From Candidatus Endolissoclinum faulkneri L5 (lineage in GTDB: Bacteria > Pseudomonadota > Alphaproteobacteria > Thalassobaculales > Thalassobaculaceae): a stretch of DNA of 64,000 nucleotides. Location of the stretch: contig NZ_CP006745.1 of the NCBI RefSeq assembly GCF_000510265.1, forward strand, positions 1,137,654-1,201,653, in the 5' to 3' direction. The position numbers and the translations under genes were made by a program. The notes under the pieces are model-generated. The model was not told the DNA's origin and searched no databases. It saw nothing but the letters and a program-made list of their open reading frames with translations. Positions 1 through 9,521 of this stretch are shown here, piece after piece; the first letter of the stretch is position 1; every line of letters begins with the position of its first letter.

Positions 1-58
1 CTGTATTGTGGCTTGTCTTGATAACAGATAAGATGCAGTATACTTATAAATCGAAGTT

Positions 59-1069
59 ATGCATATAATATTAATATTTACTGTTTTTGCTGCTTTACTT
101 TCCTTCTTTGCAACACAAGTTCTGCTGAATATATTGCGACATTCAGCATTCCTTGACTATCCTAACAATCGTTCCAGTCATGCGATCCCAACCCCGCGGG
201 GAGGGGGAATAGCAGTAATCGCTACTATTACAGTTACGGCTATAAGCTGGGAGATTTGCTTTGGAAAAACCAATGGTAACCTCAGTATTATGCTTTGTAC
301 TACAATAGCACTCAGCGTTATCTCTTTCATCAACGACTTGAGTAACCTAACTGCTAGTTTACGTCTTATCGCTCATGGCATAGCTGTGATGGTAGGGCTT
401 TGGTCGTTAGGAGGTCGTGGAGCTTTTGGAGCTTATTTACCGCAAATAGCAGATCTAACCTTAAGTGCAATAGCATGGATCTGGTTTATAAACCTTTATA
501 ATTTTATGGATGGGATAGACGGCATAGTTGCTGGCGAGACGGCATTTCTTGGTTTTGGCATCGAGAGTCTTGCTTATCTCGGGCTAGCTCCAACCTCATT
601 AGTAAGTTTAAGTGTAGCTATCTTCGGCACTTCTTTAGGATTTTTAATGTGGAATTGGCATCAAGCAAAAATATTTCTTGGCGACTCAGGAAGTATACCT
701 CTTGGCTTCATGATAGGCTATTTACTAATAGCCACTGCAAAATTGGGAGGTCCTGCTTTAGTAGCTTCTCTGATTTTACCGCTAGTTTTCGTAGTAGATA
801 GTTCACTAACCTTGTTGCGGAGAGTTATTCAAGGAAATAAAATGACAGCAGCACATCGAGAACACGCCTATCAGTTAGCTACTCAGGCTGGTTGGTCACA
901 TGATAGTGTTTGCCTAATAGTATTGGCTACTAACTGCATTCTTATGGTTTTATCATGGGGGGTATTATTAATAAACCCCTTGTTTTCACTATTCCTTGGA
1001 ATGATTGTAGCTTTAGGATGTTTTTTCTTTCTTTTAAAGATTGGAACTAGAGCTCAAAGAACTGCATAA
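59..1069 (+). CDS. WbpL/WecA-type undecaprenyl-phosphate sugar-1-phosphate transferase (glycosyltransferase family 4)
   Basis: Polytopic inner-membrane enzyme of the MraY/WecA/WbpL superfamily, which moves an N-acetylated sugar-1-phosphate from a UDP-sugar onto undecaprenyl phosphate to start O-antigen or other surface glycan units. Seen: a PRGGG motif near residues 46-50, NFMDGIDG at 148-155, FLGDSGS at 206-212 and the cytosolic HREH motif at 266-269, set among about ten hydrophobic segments. The 336 aa length is normal for WbpL-type proteins. Odd: the Asp-Asp pair usual in the family reads Asn92-Asp93. The start is fixed by an in-frame stop at 47-49. The next gene on the strand is a WbpM/CapD-type dehydratase, the classical partner, but 1.56 kb away. 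The sugar specificity cannot be told from sequence; MraY itself is unlikely because the sequence is of the WbpL/WecA type. Confidence 0.85.
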   Translation: MHIILIFTVFAALLSFFATQVLLNILRHSAFLDYPNNRSSHAIPTPRGGGIAVIATITVTAISWEICFGKTNGNLSIMLCTTIALSVISFINDLSNLTASLRLIAHGIAVMVGLWSLGGRGAFGAYLPQIADLTLSAIAWIWFINLYNFMDGIDGIVAGETAFLGFGIESLAYLGLAPTSLVSLSVAIFGTSLGFLMWNWHQAKIFLGDSGSIPLGFMIGYLLIATAKLGGPALVASLILPLVFVVDSSLTLLRRVIQGNKMTAAHREHAYQLATQAGWSHDSVCLIVLATNCILMVLSWGVLLINPLFSLFLGMIVALGCFFFLLKIGTRAQRTA

Positions 1070-1392
1070 GAATTGCTGTCTCAGGACAAAAAACAACACA
1101 TGCTAGAATTTATTTTAAATACATTAATCAGATAGCCTTTTATAAAAATATTTAGTCGGGTAGACTAGCATAAAGAAAAGCGTACAGGTATAAAAATACG
1201 TATTGCTAATCAATTATTATTTTTACTAACTTGCAGATATACTAAAAATCAATCTAGTTACGCTTCTCTCTTCGAGAACTGTCACTAAAAATAGGCGCAG
1301 AAAATAACGCAATCTAACAAAATGACTAAACCTTATAGTCTAATCCTCTTAACTGCGTATATATACTAGATTGTAGCTGAAGATTATACCCT

Positions 1393-1416
1393 AACCGCAT
1401 AGCCGGTTTTTGTTTT
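1393..1416 (+). terminator. Weak terminator-like hairpin
   Basis: AACCG and CGGTT pair (5 bp, 6-nt loop) and are followed by TTTGTTTT. It lies 320 bp downstream of the glycosyltransferase and may end its transcript. The stem is short, so this is tentative. Confidence 0.3.
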
Positions 1417-1579
1417 ATCTATTAGAGTAATAAATTTTTTAAGCTATTAAAGTGAGAATAAATTATAGCTAGTAAAATATGCTTAATAATTTTTATTAAA
1501 AATTTGGCATTGTTTGTGGATAAACAAGTAAAGTATACTTTTATAAGAAATACATTTTATTTAAAGAAGCATATTTTTT

Positions 1580-1627
1580 TGACAACTTAATTTAAGAATG
1601 CAAAGGCATTCTTAAATTAAGTTGTCA
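1580..1627. repeat. 22-bp perfect inverted repeat with T-tract
   Basis: Arms 1580-1601 and 1606-1627 are exact reverse complements around a 4-nt loop. Six T residues follow on the plus strand, so the structure could act as a strong intrinsic terminator, although the stem is far longer than a usual terminator. Confidence 0.85.
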
Positions 1628-2629
1628 TTTTTTATTGTACGGTATCTTTTAATAAAGAGTATCAAATTAAGTTGGATAAAAATCCGGCTTTCGTATTTAC
1701 CAAAATACAATCTAGAAATGAGTGAAACTTGTACAGTCCTCTAATTAAATAATTTATCTATATGATTTATAATAAGTTTATATTATAATTTATTGTTATT
1801 CATTCAAACCTTGAAAATTTACTATATCATAAATAACAATCTTAAGTAAATTTCATGATTTATTTAATTTAGGGGGTACAGAAGCTAACTGCTTAGCTAT
1901 TATATAAATATTGTTTTAACAACTAGTAACAATGAACTCTCCCTAATTGCTAAGATATCACGTTCCATACTACTTACTCGATATCTAGTAACATATAGCT
2001 ATGATTGGATCCTAACTTGTTTAATATTGCAATTATAAAATGCAGTAAAAATAAATAATTAATGATCGTTAAATACAATTAATATATAATTGAAAAGATA
2101 ATGAAGCTTCTAAAGTAAAAATAATAAGCGCTTCATATTCCAAAAAATTATACAGAAATATATCAATTTAAAAAATTGACGAAACTCGTAAGTTAGTATT
2201 CGATAGGTATTTTTTGTTAAATTCAACCTTAAACATATATTATGTACAACAGTAATAATATATCAATCAATAAAATACATTTATTTAATTCAATCTAACT
2301 TAAAGCTTAAATAACAATCTTCAATAACTAATATAATTTAATGACAAAGCTATGACCCATTTGCGGGATGATACACTATAAAAACTATTATGTATGATTA
2401 ATTAGCGTGTTAAAAATAAATCATACCACATGTTTTACTTATACTATATTCAGCAAATCATAGATGAAAAATTTGTTTAATGTACATCTAAGTGAAGGAT
2501 AACCTTGGTATTTGCTAATTTTACTGTGAATTAGTTGTAAATACAGTTTCTAATCTATAGAAATCGAAATTGCGTCATCATATGCTGTGTTTGAATTATT
2601 TTTAATCTCACTAACTTACGACCTACTAC

Positions 2630-4540
2630 ATGAAAGCACGTGCTTTCCGACGTTCTCTGCTGATTTTTGCCCATGATACAGGAGTGGCAGCGATTTCCTT
2701 TCCATTAGCACTGTACCTGCAAATTGGGGAGAAAATCACCAGGTGGTCAATACAATTGATTTACACTTGGATACTAATATTTACCTTGCTTACGCTTGGA
2801 GTGTTCATTCTAATGCGACTGGATACTGCAATATGGCGCTACACCTCAATCGGTGATCTAGGACGTATTGTACAAGCGGTGTTAATAAATGTTTCCTGTT
2901 TTTTCTTACTACTACAACAGTCAAACATTGCCCACTTTGATGCCTTACCCCCCTCATTTTCAGTTATTCAGGCCACTATTTTATCGATCTTATTAATACT
3001 GCCACGTATTGGATATAAATTGCTAAAGAATGGAACTATTACAGCAATCTTTAAGTATAAAAACACAGAAGGCAAAGTACCAGTTCTATTAATCGGCGCA
3101 GGCGATGAAGCTGAATTATTTATCCGAGAAACCACTCCAAAGCATCGATTTCCGTATATGGTAGTAGGTATTATCGATAATCGAAATTCTCGAACTGGAA
3201 GGCAAATCCGCGGTGTGCCAATCTATGGGGGAATTAGCCAATTAGAAGAAGTAATTGAAAAATTGACCATCCATGGCCTACGTCCCCAACGTATCGTCAT
3301 TACAAAACACAAACTCAATATAATGACAACACGCAAACTAGTACAACTAGCAGATGCAATAGGCATACCAGTAAGTCGTATGCCTGTTTTGAGTATGTTG
3401 GAAAGCGTTCACACAAATGAACAGAAAATGTACCTGCGTCCTATTAATATGGAAGATGTGCTTGGTAGACCACAAGCAATCCTTGACAGGCCATCTATGC
3501 AAAAACTAATTGAGGGGAAAAGAGTACTAATTACCGGGGCTGGTGGTACAATTGGATCTGAATTAGTCCGCCAAATTGTTAGCCTTAAACCGACATGTAT
3601 CACCTTAGTTGAGCAGTCAGAATACGCTTTATATCGCATTGATCTCGAACTCGCAGAAATTGCTTCAAATCTACATCATACTGCAATGATTGGTGACATA
3701 CGTGACCAAGCAAGAATAAACGAGATTTTAAAAGCTACTAAGCCAGAGATCCTCTTCCACGCTGCTGCGCTAAAGCATGTCCCCTTAATGGAAAATAATA
3801 TTTGCGATGCTGTGCTGACAAATGCTATTGGTACTCGCATTATTGCGGATGCAGCCTGCTTTGCCGCGGTTAAAACCGTGGTAGTAATTTCAACCGATAA
3901 AGCAGTAAACCCAACAAATGCTATGGGCGCTACTAAAAAACTTGCTGAATACTATTGCCAAGCTCGCGACCTAGAAGGTGGTACTCGTTTTGTAACCACG
4001 CGTTTCGGTAACGTTCTAGGCTCAACTGGCTCGATAGTGCCGCTGTTTCAGCGGCAATTAGAACGTGGAGGGCCACTGACTGTCGCACATCCAGATATCA
4101 CCCGTTATTTTATGACTGTACGTGAGGCGGTAGAATTAGTTCTGCAAGCCGCTTCTTTGGAAAATAAGCGAGGTGGAATCACTGTTCTGGATATGGGAGA
4201 GCCAATAAAAATTGTTGATTTAGCCTCTCGAATGATTAGACTAGCTGGGCTAACTCCTGGGAAAGATATCCAAATAGTCTTTACGGGCCTTCGTCCCGGA
4301 GATAAACTACACGAAGAACTGTTTCAAATGAATGAAACGCTAAAGGCTACAAAAATCCCCGCCATACGTCATGCAAATCCTCGCATTACAAATCGCCCAC
4401 TTATACAAAGCGCTATGAAAGAATTGGAAGCAGCAGCTTCCTCCAGACAAACAATGGCGACCATACAAATCCTAAGTCGGATAGTGCCAGAATATAAAGT
4501 TAGTATGCTTAAAGCAAAAATGGATCATAAGGCAATCTAG
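2630..4540 (+). CDS. WbpM/CapD/FlaA1-family nucleotide-sugar 4,6-dehydratase (membrane-anchored)
   Basis: Membrane-anchored short-chain dehydrogenase/reductase that converts UDP-GlcNAc-type sugars to 4-keto-6-deoxy intermediates for O-antigen, capsule or glycoprotein sugars. The 636 aa length is typical of the long WbpM/PglF class. Seen: about four N-terminal membrane segments (roughly residues 10-125), a first Rossmann domain with GAGDEAE near 157, then the catalytic domain with TGAGGTIG at 302-309 and the STDK...M432...K436 catalytic set. Met in place of Tyr is normal in this subfamily. It pairs functionally with the WbpL-like transferase upstream and suggests the cell still begins a surface polysaccharide. 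No further glycan genes lie in the window, so the pathway end product is unknown. Confidence 0.9.
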   Translation: MKARAFRRSLLIFAHDTGVAAISFPLALYLQIGEKITRWSIQLIYTWILIFTLLTLGVFILMRLDTAIWRYTSIGDLGRIVQAVLINVSCFFLLLQQSNIAHFDALPPSFSVIQATILSILLILPRIGYKLLKNGTITAIFKYKNTEGKVPVLLIGAGDEAELFIRETTPKHRFPYMVVGIIDNRNSRTGRQIRGVPIYGGISQLEEVIEKLTIHGLRPQRIVITKHKLNIMTTRKLVQLADAIGIPVSRMPVLSMLESVHTNEQKMYLRPINMEDVLGRPQAILDRPSMQKLIEGKRVLITGAGGTIGSELVRQIVSLKPTCITLVEQSEYALYRIDLELAEIASNLHHTAMIGDIRDQARINEILKATKPEILFHAAALKHVPLMENNICDAVLTNAIGTRIIADAACFAAVKTVVVISTDKAVNPTNAMGATKKLAEYYCQARDLEGGTRFVTTRFGNVLGSTGSIVPLFQRQLERGGPLTVAHPDITRYFMTVREAVELVLQAASLENKRGGITVLDMGEPIKIVDLASRMIRLAGLTPGKDIQIVFTGLRPGDKLHEELFQMNETLKATKIPAIRHANPRITNRPLIQSAMKELEAAASSRQTMATIQILSRIVPEYKVSMLKAKMDHKAI

Positions 4541-4698
4541 CCAAGCAACTATACTCACAAATCAGTTTATCCTTTAACTTGATATTTTTTTAAAATAATC
4601 TTTAATCATCATATCTTATAACAATACAATAAATAGTTTGTATTTAATTTTAGACATTAGAGTAATAAATTGGGTATAGTATAATTTTTTTTAAAAAT

Positions 4699-4755
4699 TA
4701 GATTAAGCATAATACTGCAGTATTAAGCATAATCTGCAGTATTATGCTTAATCTA
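4699..4755. repeat. Compound direct plus inverted repeat
   Basis: Arms 4699-4720 and 4734-4755 are perfect 22-nt reverse complements. The 13-nt loop repeats part of the left arm (attaagcataat), and CTGCAG follows both copies, so a direct repeat is nested in the inverted repeat. Two alternative foldbacks are possible. Confidence 0.85.
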
Positions 4756-4838
4756 TTGAATATCAAAAGATATCTAAGATAATTTAAAAAACCTTATTAA
4801 TAAGATATTTGCCAATTTGAACATACAAATATAAATAC

Positions 4839-4894
4839 TTTAATCTTTTTAAACTATTAGATATGATTATATCTAATAGTTTAAAAAGATTAAA
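4839..4894. repeat. 26-bp perfect inverted repeat
   Basis: Arms 4839-4864 and 4869-4894 are exact reverse complements with a 4-nt loop (gatt). It is 300 bp downstream of the WbpM-like gene and unrelated in sequence to the neighbouring inverted repeats. Confidence 0.85.
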
Positions 4895-5202
4895 AATCTT
4901 AATTAATAAAAATAAATACTCCATAATTATAAAGCAAGATTATATTATTAAAAATAATAATAGTTTTTTTTGATTATTCATCAAAAGTCTTGATTAAAAA
5001 CTGCACAAAAGATCAAATAATATTTGTTAATACCAATATTATTTATCAAATACATAAATTTTTATAATTAATAAATTACAACAGATTTGCTCTTAATTTT
5101 AGAGCTTTTTCTATGGCAAACTGTTGAATTTACTTATGTTTAGTAAGTATTTTAATGCAATATTAAATATTCAAGTATATTGGATAAAATAGTAATTTTC
5201 TT

Positions 5203-5243
5203 TAAGTTCATGATCTTTTGTTAAAAAAAAGATCATGAACTTA
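5203..5243. repeat. 17-bp perfect inverted repeat
   Basis: Arms 5203-5219 and 5227-5243 are exact reverse complements around a 7-nt A-rich loop. The core contains two copies of TGATC in opposite orientation. Confidence 0.8.
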
Positions 5244-5698
5244 GTGTTTTAAGTTTATTGAAGAACCTTCATTTACTAATTACAAGATAAAAAATACAGA
5301 AAGCTTTTTTTGCTGATATTTTGTCAAAATTTGTCTTTAAAAATAAAATTTTTAGTTGTAGCTTTCAAAAAAGCACGATAGCGCTTTTAATTACGACTTC
5401 CTAATTGCAGCAAACAATACTAGTGTTATTATCAGTAAATGATTAATATTTTGAGAAAATTACTTCATAAAATAGCTTAGTTGTTGAACTAAAGATAATT
5501 AACTCATTAATCAACATTAATTCTTATTATGAGTAGAAAGAAAAAATTATCTTTACTAGTTATTTACCTGCACAAGAACACATCTTCCTATCATTTGAAA
5601 CGAGCAAATAATTATTTTCTTATAGTAATTATTGAATGAAGTCTAGAATTGATTTCTAGATCAACCGACATCATTAACCATGCAATTAAGCTAGGTAA

Positions 5699-5744
5699 GA
5701 TTAAAGTTTTATAGAGCTAGAAGTATTTATTATAAAACTTAATC
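5699..5744. repeat. Imperfect 14-bp inverted repeat
   Basis: 5699-5713 and 5731-5744 pair over 14 bp with one bulged base. The loop is 17 nt. Confidence 0.6.
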
Positions 5745-5872
5745 ATAAGATTATAGGCACATAACTACTAACGCCTACAAAGAGACAATTGCGTTATTTC
5801 ATAACATGTATTACGAGAAGATTTTTGGTTAGTTATAGATTTTCTTTATTAAGCTCATCGCAATAAGGAGTT

Positions 5873-5931
5873 TAGGAGGAGTATGAATTCTTTGACTAGT
5901 TAGCTTGTATATGCAAGCGCAGTAAAACTGC
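5873..5931 (+). promoter_or_regulatory. Possible leader: strong ribosome site, six-codon frame and two hairpins
   Basis: TAGGAGGA at 5873-5880 precedes an ATG at 5883 that opens only six codons (MNSLTS, stop at 5901-5903). Two 5-bp hairpins follow directly, GCTTG/CAAGC (5903-5918) and GCAGT/ACTGC (5919-5931). The DUF2061 gene starts 68 bp later. This could be a leader peptide or the last trace of a lost gene; the spacing from the Shine-Dalgarno core to ATG is short. Confidence 0.3.
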
Positions 5932-5998
5932 ATACGATACTCACCAGTAATTGAAAAAAATCACAAATGGCATCTATTAGTATCTAATAAGGAGATAA

Positions 5999-6217
5999 AT
6001 GATGGTCAACTGCACACGAACAACTCGTAAGCGTTCTCTTGCCAAAACCTTGACTTGGCGAGCAATGGCAACCTTAGATACATTCCTGATCAGTTTGATC
6101 ATAACTGATAGCTTTGCTTGGGCAAGCTCGATTGCTAGTATAGAAGTTCTAACCAAAATGTTCTTATACTATGGTCACGAGCGATTGTGGTCACGATTTG
6201 GATGGGGTATCGATTGA
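5999..6217 (+). CDS. DUF2061 family small membrane protein
   Basis: A 72-residue protein that matches the DUF2061 pattern: a basic N-terminus (KRSLAKTLTWR), a first hydrophobic segment (about 25-40), a second around EVLTKMFLYYGHE (about 50-62) and the closing R-W-G. Family members are short inner-membrane proteins found in many proteobacteria; no biochemical role is established. GGAG at 5991-5994 serves either of two adjacent ATG codons (5999 or 6002); spacing slightly favours the second. It stands alone, with over 1 kb of spacer upstream and a hairpin just downstream. Confidence 0.85.
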   Translation: MMVNCTRTTRKRSLAKTLTWRAMATLDTFLISLIITDSFAWASSIASIEVLTKMFLYYGHERLWSRFGWGID

Positions 6218-6234
6218 TACATGATTAACAAAAA

Positions 6235-6263
6235 CGCCAATATCGTGAATATGATGTTTGGCG
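6235..6263 (+). terminator. Hairpin downstream of DUF2061 gene
   Basis: CGCCAA (6235-6240) pairs with TTGGCG (6258-6263), with further ATC/GAT pairing inside one mismatch. It starts 18 bp after the stop and is followed by an AT-rich tract with TTTTT about 14 nt on. A probable transcript end, but the T-run is displaced. Confidence 0.4.
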
Positions 6264-6459
6264 AATACTATCTATTTTTAGATGTTTTAGCAATTTATTA
6301 CATGGTGTATAACAAATAATATAAATATCTTTGTACTTAAAAATCCTATTTTGATATAACAAGCAAATATCTTTTTTTAAAAAATTTTAACCAATTTATT
6401 TCACAGCTTATATAATTATAGAGATCTCAGTTTAATTATAATGCGAAGTTATCATTTCT

Positions 6460-6516
6460 TAAATATTATTAGATATTATCTTAATTTTAACTCAAGATAA
6501 TATCTAATAATATTTA
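6460..6516. repeat. 23-bp perfect inverted repeat
   Basis: Arms 6460-6482 and 6494-6516 are exact reverse complements around an 11-nt loop. All AT except two C/G pairs per arm. Confidence 0.85.
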
Positions 6517-6941
6517 TATACATCAAAAGCTTAATAGATAGAATTCATCTCCTATTTTAAGGATAGGAGTTTAATTAGGCGAACAATAAAATTACTAAAA
6601 AAATAAATAGATGCTATAACTTACACCAAGTAATCTTTAATTTTGCTAACCTGAGATAAGTGCCTATAAACAGATTAAGAGTTGATTTTTAGTGCAGCCC
6701 TATAGTGAGTTAATTTAGAATTAAACTAATTGTGGCTAATGAATTTTATTTGCTTAGTGCTGATTAATTAATTGATTCACTTTAAGTGTTTAATCTTACA
6801 AAACCAGAACCAAACAAAAAGCGAAAAATTCTTTCAACATTTTAAAATAGTTTTGATTAACTTAGCAAAGTCGCTACTTAAATCTATACACAAATAAAGC
6901 TTTATAAATTAGTAACTGGAAATATTAACTGATAATTGCAA

Positions 6942-7016
6942 TGGCTGGGGCGGCAGGATTCGAACCTGCGCATAACGATATCAAAAACCGCTGCCTTACC
7001 GCTTGGCTACGCCCCA
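6942..7016 (-). tRNA. tRNA-Gln (anticodon TTG)
   Basis: The reverse complement folds as a full cloverleaf of 75 nt. The acceptor TGGGGCG pairs with CGCCCCA, the D-arm carries AGCGGTAA, the anticodon loop is TTTTGAT with anticodon TTG (reads CAA, and CAG by wobble), the T-arm is GCAGG-TTCGAAT-CCTGC, and the discriminator is G with CCA encoded. The anticodon stem has two G-T pairs. It closely matches proteobacterial tRNA-Gln. Confidence 0.95.
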
Positions 7017-8189
7017 CACAAAAGATACAATAAGCAACTCGCACTAAATTGTTAGTATTAAGCTTAATCTATTTTATTAGGTAGTAGTATATTTCGCCTT
7101 TTAAAAAACGCTAAAATTTGCTTTTAATAATCTATATCGGATTAATTATTTTTAGGACATGTTCATAACATAACAGATAAGCCAACTATGTATAGTTTTG
7201 GTTAAATCAGTATATCTAATCCAATAATTAGGAAATTAAACATGTTATTAATCATGCGCAAGCTCAATTTTGCATAAAAGTCATTCTTAAGATATAAATC
7301 TTTTTATTGCTTGATTATTAGTATCAATCTCAATTTACTTTAGGTAATCAACTATAGCAGTTTAGTAATTTTAATCGAATATAAGTATTTTTACACTAAA
7401 GAATGCTTATACGAAAAATTCTTTATAATAAGAAAAAGAAAATTTCAATTAGCTTACAGTAAGCGAATTTGGCTAGTAAACTAAACCTAAAAATACTTTT
7501 GATTTAATTTGCCAATAAAGAATTATCTTTGTTATGACAATTTTTATAAAGAGTGAACTTATGTCTATTAATCATTATTATGTACCATGTACTTGCTATC
7601 TAACAATTTAGAACTCTCTTTGAAAAGAGCACCCAGATGACAAGTTGTTTTTAAGGGAGAATGTTTAAGTGCTTCTTTATAATCAAACTCTCTTTACAAA
7701 TTTTTGGCATGAATTGTAAGGCTACATTGTAATATACTATGCTTGATCTCCTCAAGAAATCTCATCAAAGGTGATAAAGCATGTTATAAATAATGAATAG
7801 ACGGTATTCTTATTCACACTTAAATATCAAACATATGACTTGGTCTTCTGGATCATAATCATATACAGTATGTGCTTTACTGTGATATAAATTTAGGGCT
7901 ATAGTACTTTTTCGATCAATTTATTAGTTAATTGTAGGTTGTGGATTAACAATAATCTGCAATGATATTAAATGTTCATCTAGTAGCAGTATATTTTCTA
8001 TAATACTATAGCAGGTATATAATTAATATTAAGATAACACTAGTCAAGCAATCTTGACCTAAAATACAATGCTTCATCTTTTATAAAAGCGTATTACCTT
8101 TTTTGTGCGCTCTAGGTGCCAGAAACCTTAGCTATTTACATTTAAAAAATGTTTTATAGATATAAATGCACTCAAACAAAAAGTATTCG

Positions 8190-8207
8190 TTTCGGATTAA
8201 TCCGAAA
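8190..8207. repeat. 18-bp perfect palindrome
   Basis: TTTCGGATTAATCCGAAA reads the same on both strands with no spacer. The form resembles a dimeric-regulator operator, but it lies 750 bp from the next start codon. Confidence 0.6.
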
Positions 8208-8666
8208 GAGTGTATTTTGCATCGAGCTACTCCTAGTATAATATTAAAATATTCGAAATTTTAAACTAAACTTAATATTGGCCTAAACTTAATAAAAATT
8301 ATTTTGGAAATAATCGGTATTTAAATGGAAAGCTGTTGTTTAAAATTTAAGGCATATAAGCAAAAGAAATATTAACAGCAACTTATATTTAAGTCCATTT
8401 TCCATTAGGATATTATTTATTTAACTTATTCAAGTGGATTATAATATCCATCTCTTCTATTAAAAATTTTTTACTTTATTGCATAAATTATTCGAATAAA
8501 AGCTATATTTTCTATGCTATTTTTTAGCACTTATCGCTAATAGACCGATTAGTTGATTTATTATTTTAAGATTTAATTATAATAGTCATTTTATATTAGA
8601 AATATTTTTACTCTGAATAATTTAAATCACACTAATTAGCAAAATTTATTTAAATAATTTTCACCG

Positions 8667-8695
8667 ATTTTATAGCGTGTCATATGCTATAAAAT
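8667..8695. repeat. 10-bp inverted repeat
   Basis: ATTTTATAGC (8667-8676) and GCTATAAAAT (8686-8695) are exact reverse complements around 9 nt. It lies 260 bp upstream of the PCu(A)C gene. Confidence 0.6.
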
Positions 8696-8957
8696 GCCTA
8701 GGACGATGCTTTTACTATCAAACGTCGATTGTGATCAAGTACTTTAAATCAAAATTCTAGATATATTTTTTATATGCGCAAAACTTTTACTTTAAGAATT
8801 TACTTTAAAAAAAAGTGCCTATTTAGTTAATTTTTTGCAATAATCATTGCTTAACGCTTAAATTTAACGTAATATAGTCTCGTGTTTTTCTAAATTTGAG
8901 TGATTTGCAAAACCTCCTTCTTACAATTAAGAGGAAATAAAGGAAAAATTAACTGAA

Positions 8958-9521
8958 ATGAATGCTAAATTTATTCTGATTTACTTTACGTTAATTAGTG
9001 GGATGTTTTACATGATGCCCAGTTTTCTATCCACTAATCAAGGTATCGATAATGCTCTTGCTACCCCTTCATCAAATAAGACAATTCCTAATAAAAATAT
9101 CGATTGCGCTGGCTCTAATGCTGTCATGAGTAAAGGTATTTGCATCGAAAATGCTTTTTCGCGAGCTAGTGTGGGTTCTATTAAGAATGGCGCAGCCTTC
9201 CTAACCATTAAGAACATGAATATTGAAGTGGACAATCTTATTGGAGCAAAAACTCCGATTGCTGACCGTGCAGAGCTACATACGCATCTAAATAAAAACG
9301 GCGTAATGAAAATGCGTAGATTAGATTCAATATTTCTACCAAGCAAAGGTTTGCTGAGTATGCAGCCTGGTGGCAACCATATCATGTTGCTAGGCTTGAA
9401 AAGCTCCTTAAAGAAAGGAGATAGCTTTTGTTTGACTTTAATTTTTGAAAAAGCAGGCGAAATTACTTGTAACGTATCAATTGGGGAAATTGATGCGATG
9501 CACAGTCCAGCCGCTACTTGA
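8958..9521 (+). CDS. PCu(A)C family periplasmic copper chaperone
   Basis: Periplasmic Cu(I) carrier thought to feed the Cu-A site of cytochrome c oxidase in this family. Seen: a hydrophobic N-terminal export segment (about residues 4-24), a linker, then a PCu(A)C domain (about 60-178). The ligand spacing H-X10-M-X21-H-X-M is met exactly by His108, Met119, His141 and Met143; the optional second-position Met is Thr109, with an extra His110. The 187 aa length fits. AAGGA at 8941-8945 is the likely ribosome site. It is a single gene with no Sco or cytochrome oxidase gene adjacent. Retention implies a copper-dependent oxidase elsewhere in the genome, which is an inference. Confidence 0.88.
   Translation: MNAKFILIYFTLISGMFYMMPSFLSTNQGIDNALATPSSNKTIPNKNIDCAGSNAVMSKGICIENAFSRASVGSIKNGAAFLTIKNMNIEVDNLIGAKTPIADRAELHTHLNKNGVMKMRRLDSIFLPSKGLLSMQPGGNHIMLLGLKSSLKKGDSFCLTLIFEKAGEITCNVSIGEIDAMHSPAAT

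Larger units (their letters stand above)
1070..2629. other. AT-rich spacer between the two surface-glycan genes
   Basis: No open frame here resembles a protein. It contains a weak terminator-like hairpin (1393-1416), one exact DnaA-box-like nonamer on the minus strand (1515-1523) and a 22-bp perfect inverted repeat (1580-1627). The rest is low-complexity AT-rich sequence, best read as fully decayed DNA. Confidence 0.5.
4541..5998. other. AT-rich spacer with a cluster of large inverted repeats
   Basis: No protein-like frame. Three long perfect inverted repeats lie within 550 bp (4699-4755, 4839-4894, 5203-5243), with a fourth imperfect one at 5699-5744. Near the end is a purine-rich TAGGAGGA followed by a six-codon frame (5883-5903) and two small hairpins ahead of the DUF2061 gene. 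Confidence 0.5.
6218..6941. other. AT-rich spacer between DUF2061 gene and tRNA-Gln
   Basis: No protein-like frame. It holds a hairpin directly after the DUF2061 stop (6235-6263), a 23-bp inverted repeat (6460-6516) and a small 7-bp hairpin near 6550-6570. Confidence 0.5.
7017..8957. other. AT-rich spacer upstream of the copper chaperone
   Basis: Nearly 2 kb with stops in all frames. Small symmetric elements only: a 6-bp hairpin GTCAAG/CTTGAC near 8042-8057, an 18-bp perfect palindrome (8190-8207) and a 10-bp hairpin (8667-8695). No gene remnant could be identified. Confidence 0.5.

Noticed and set aside
1515-1523. Exact TTATCCACA-type DnaA box on the minus strand
   Set aside because: Only one exact box (plus a one-mismatch match near 7940) and no dnaA, gidA, hemE or other origin-linked genes, so it does not mark an origin.
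4699-4894. Inverted repeats as ends of an insertion sequence or MITE
   Set aside because: No transposase frame, no target-site duplication, arms differ at every locus, and the spacing between arms is only 2-31 nt.
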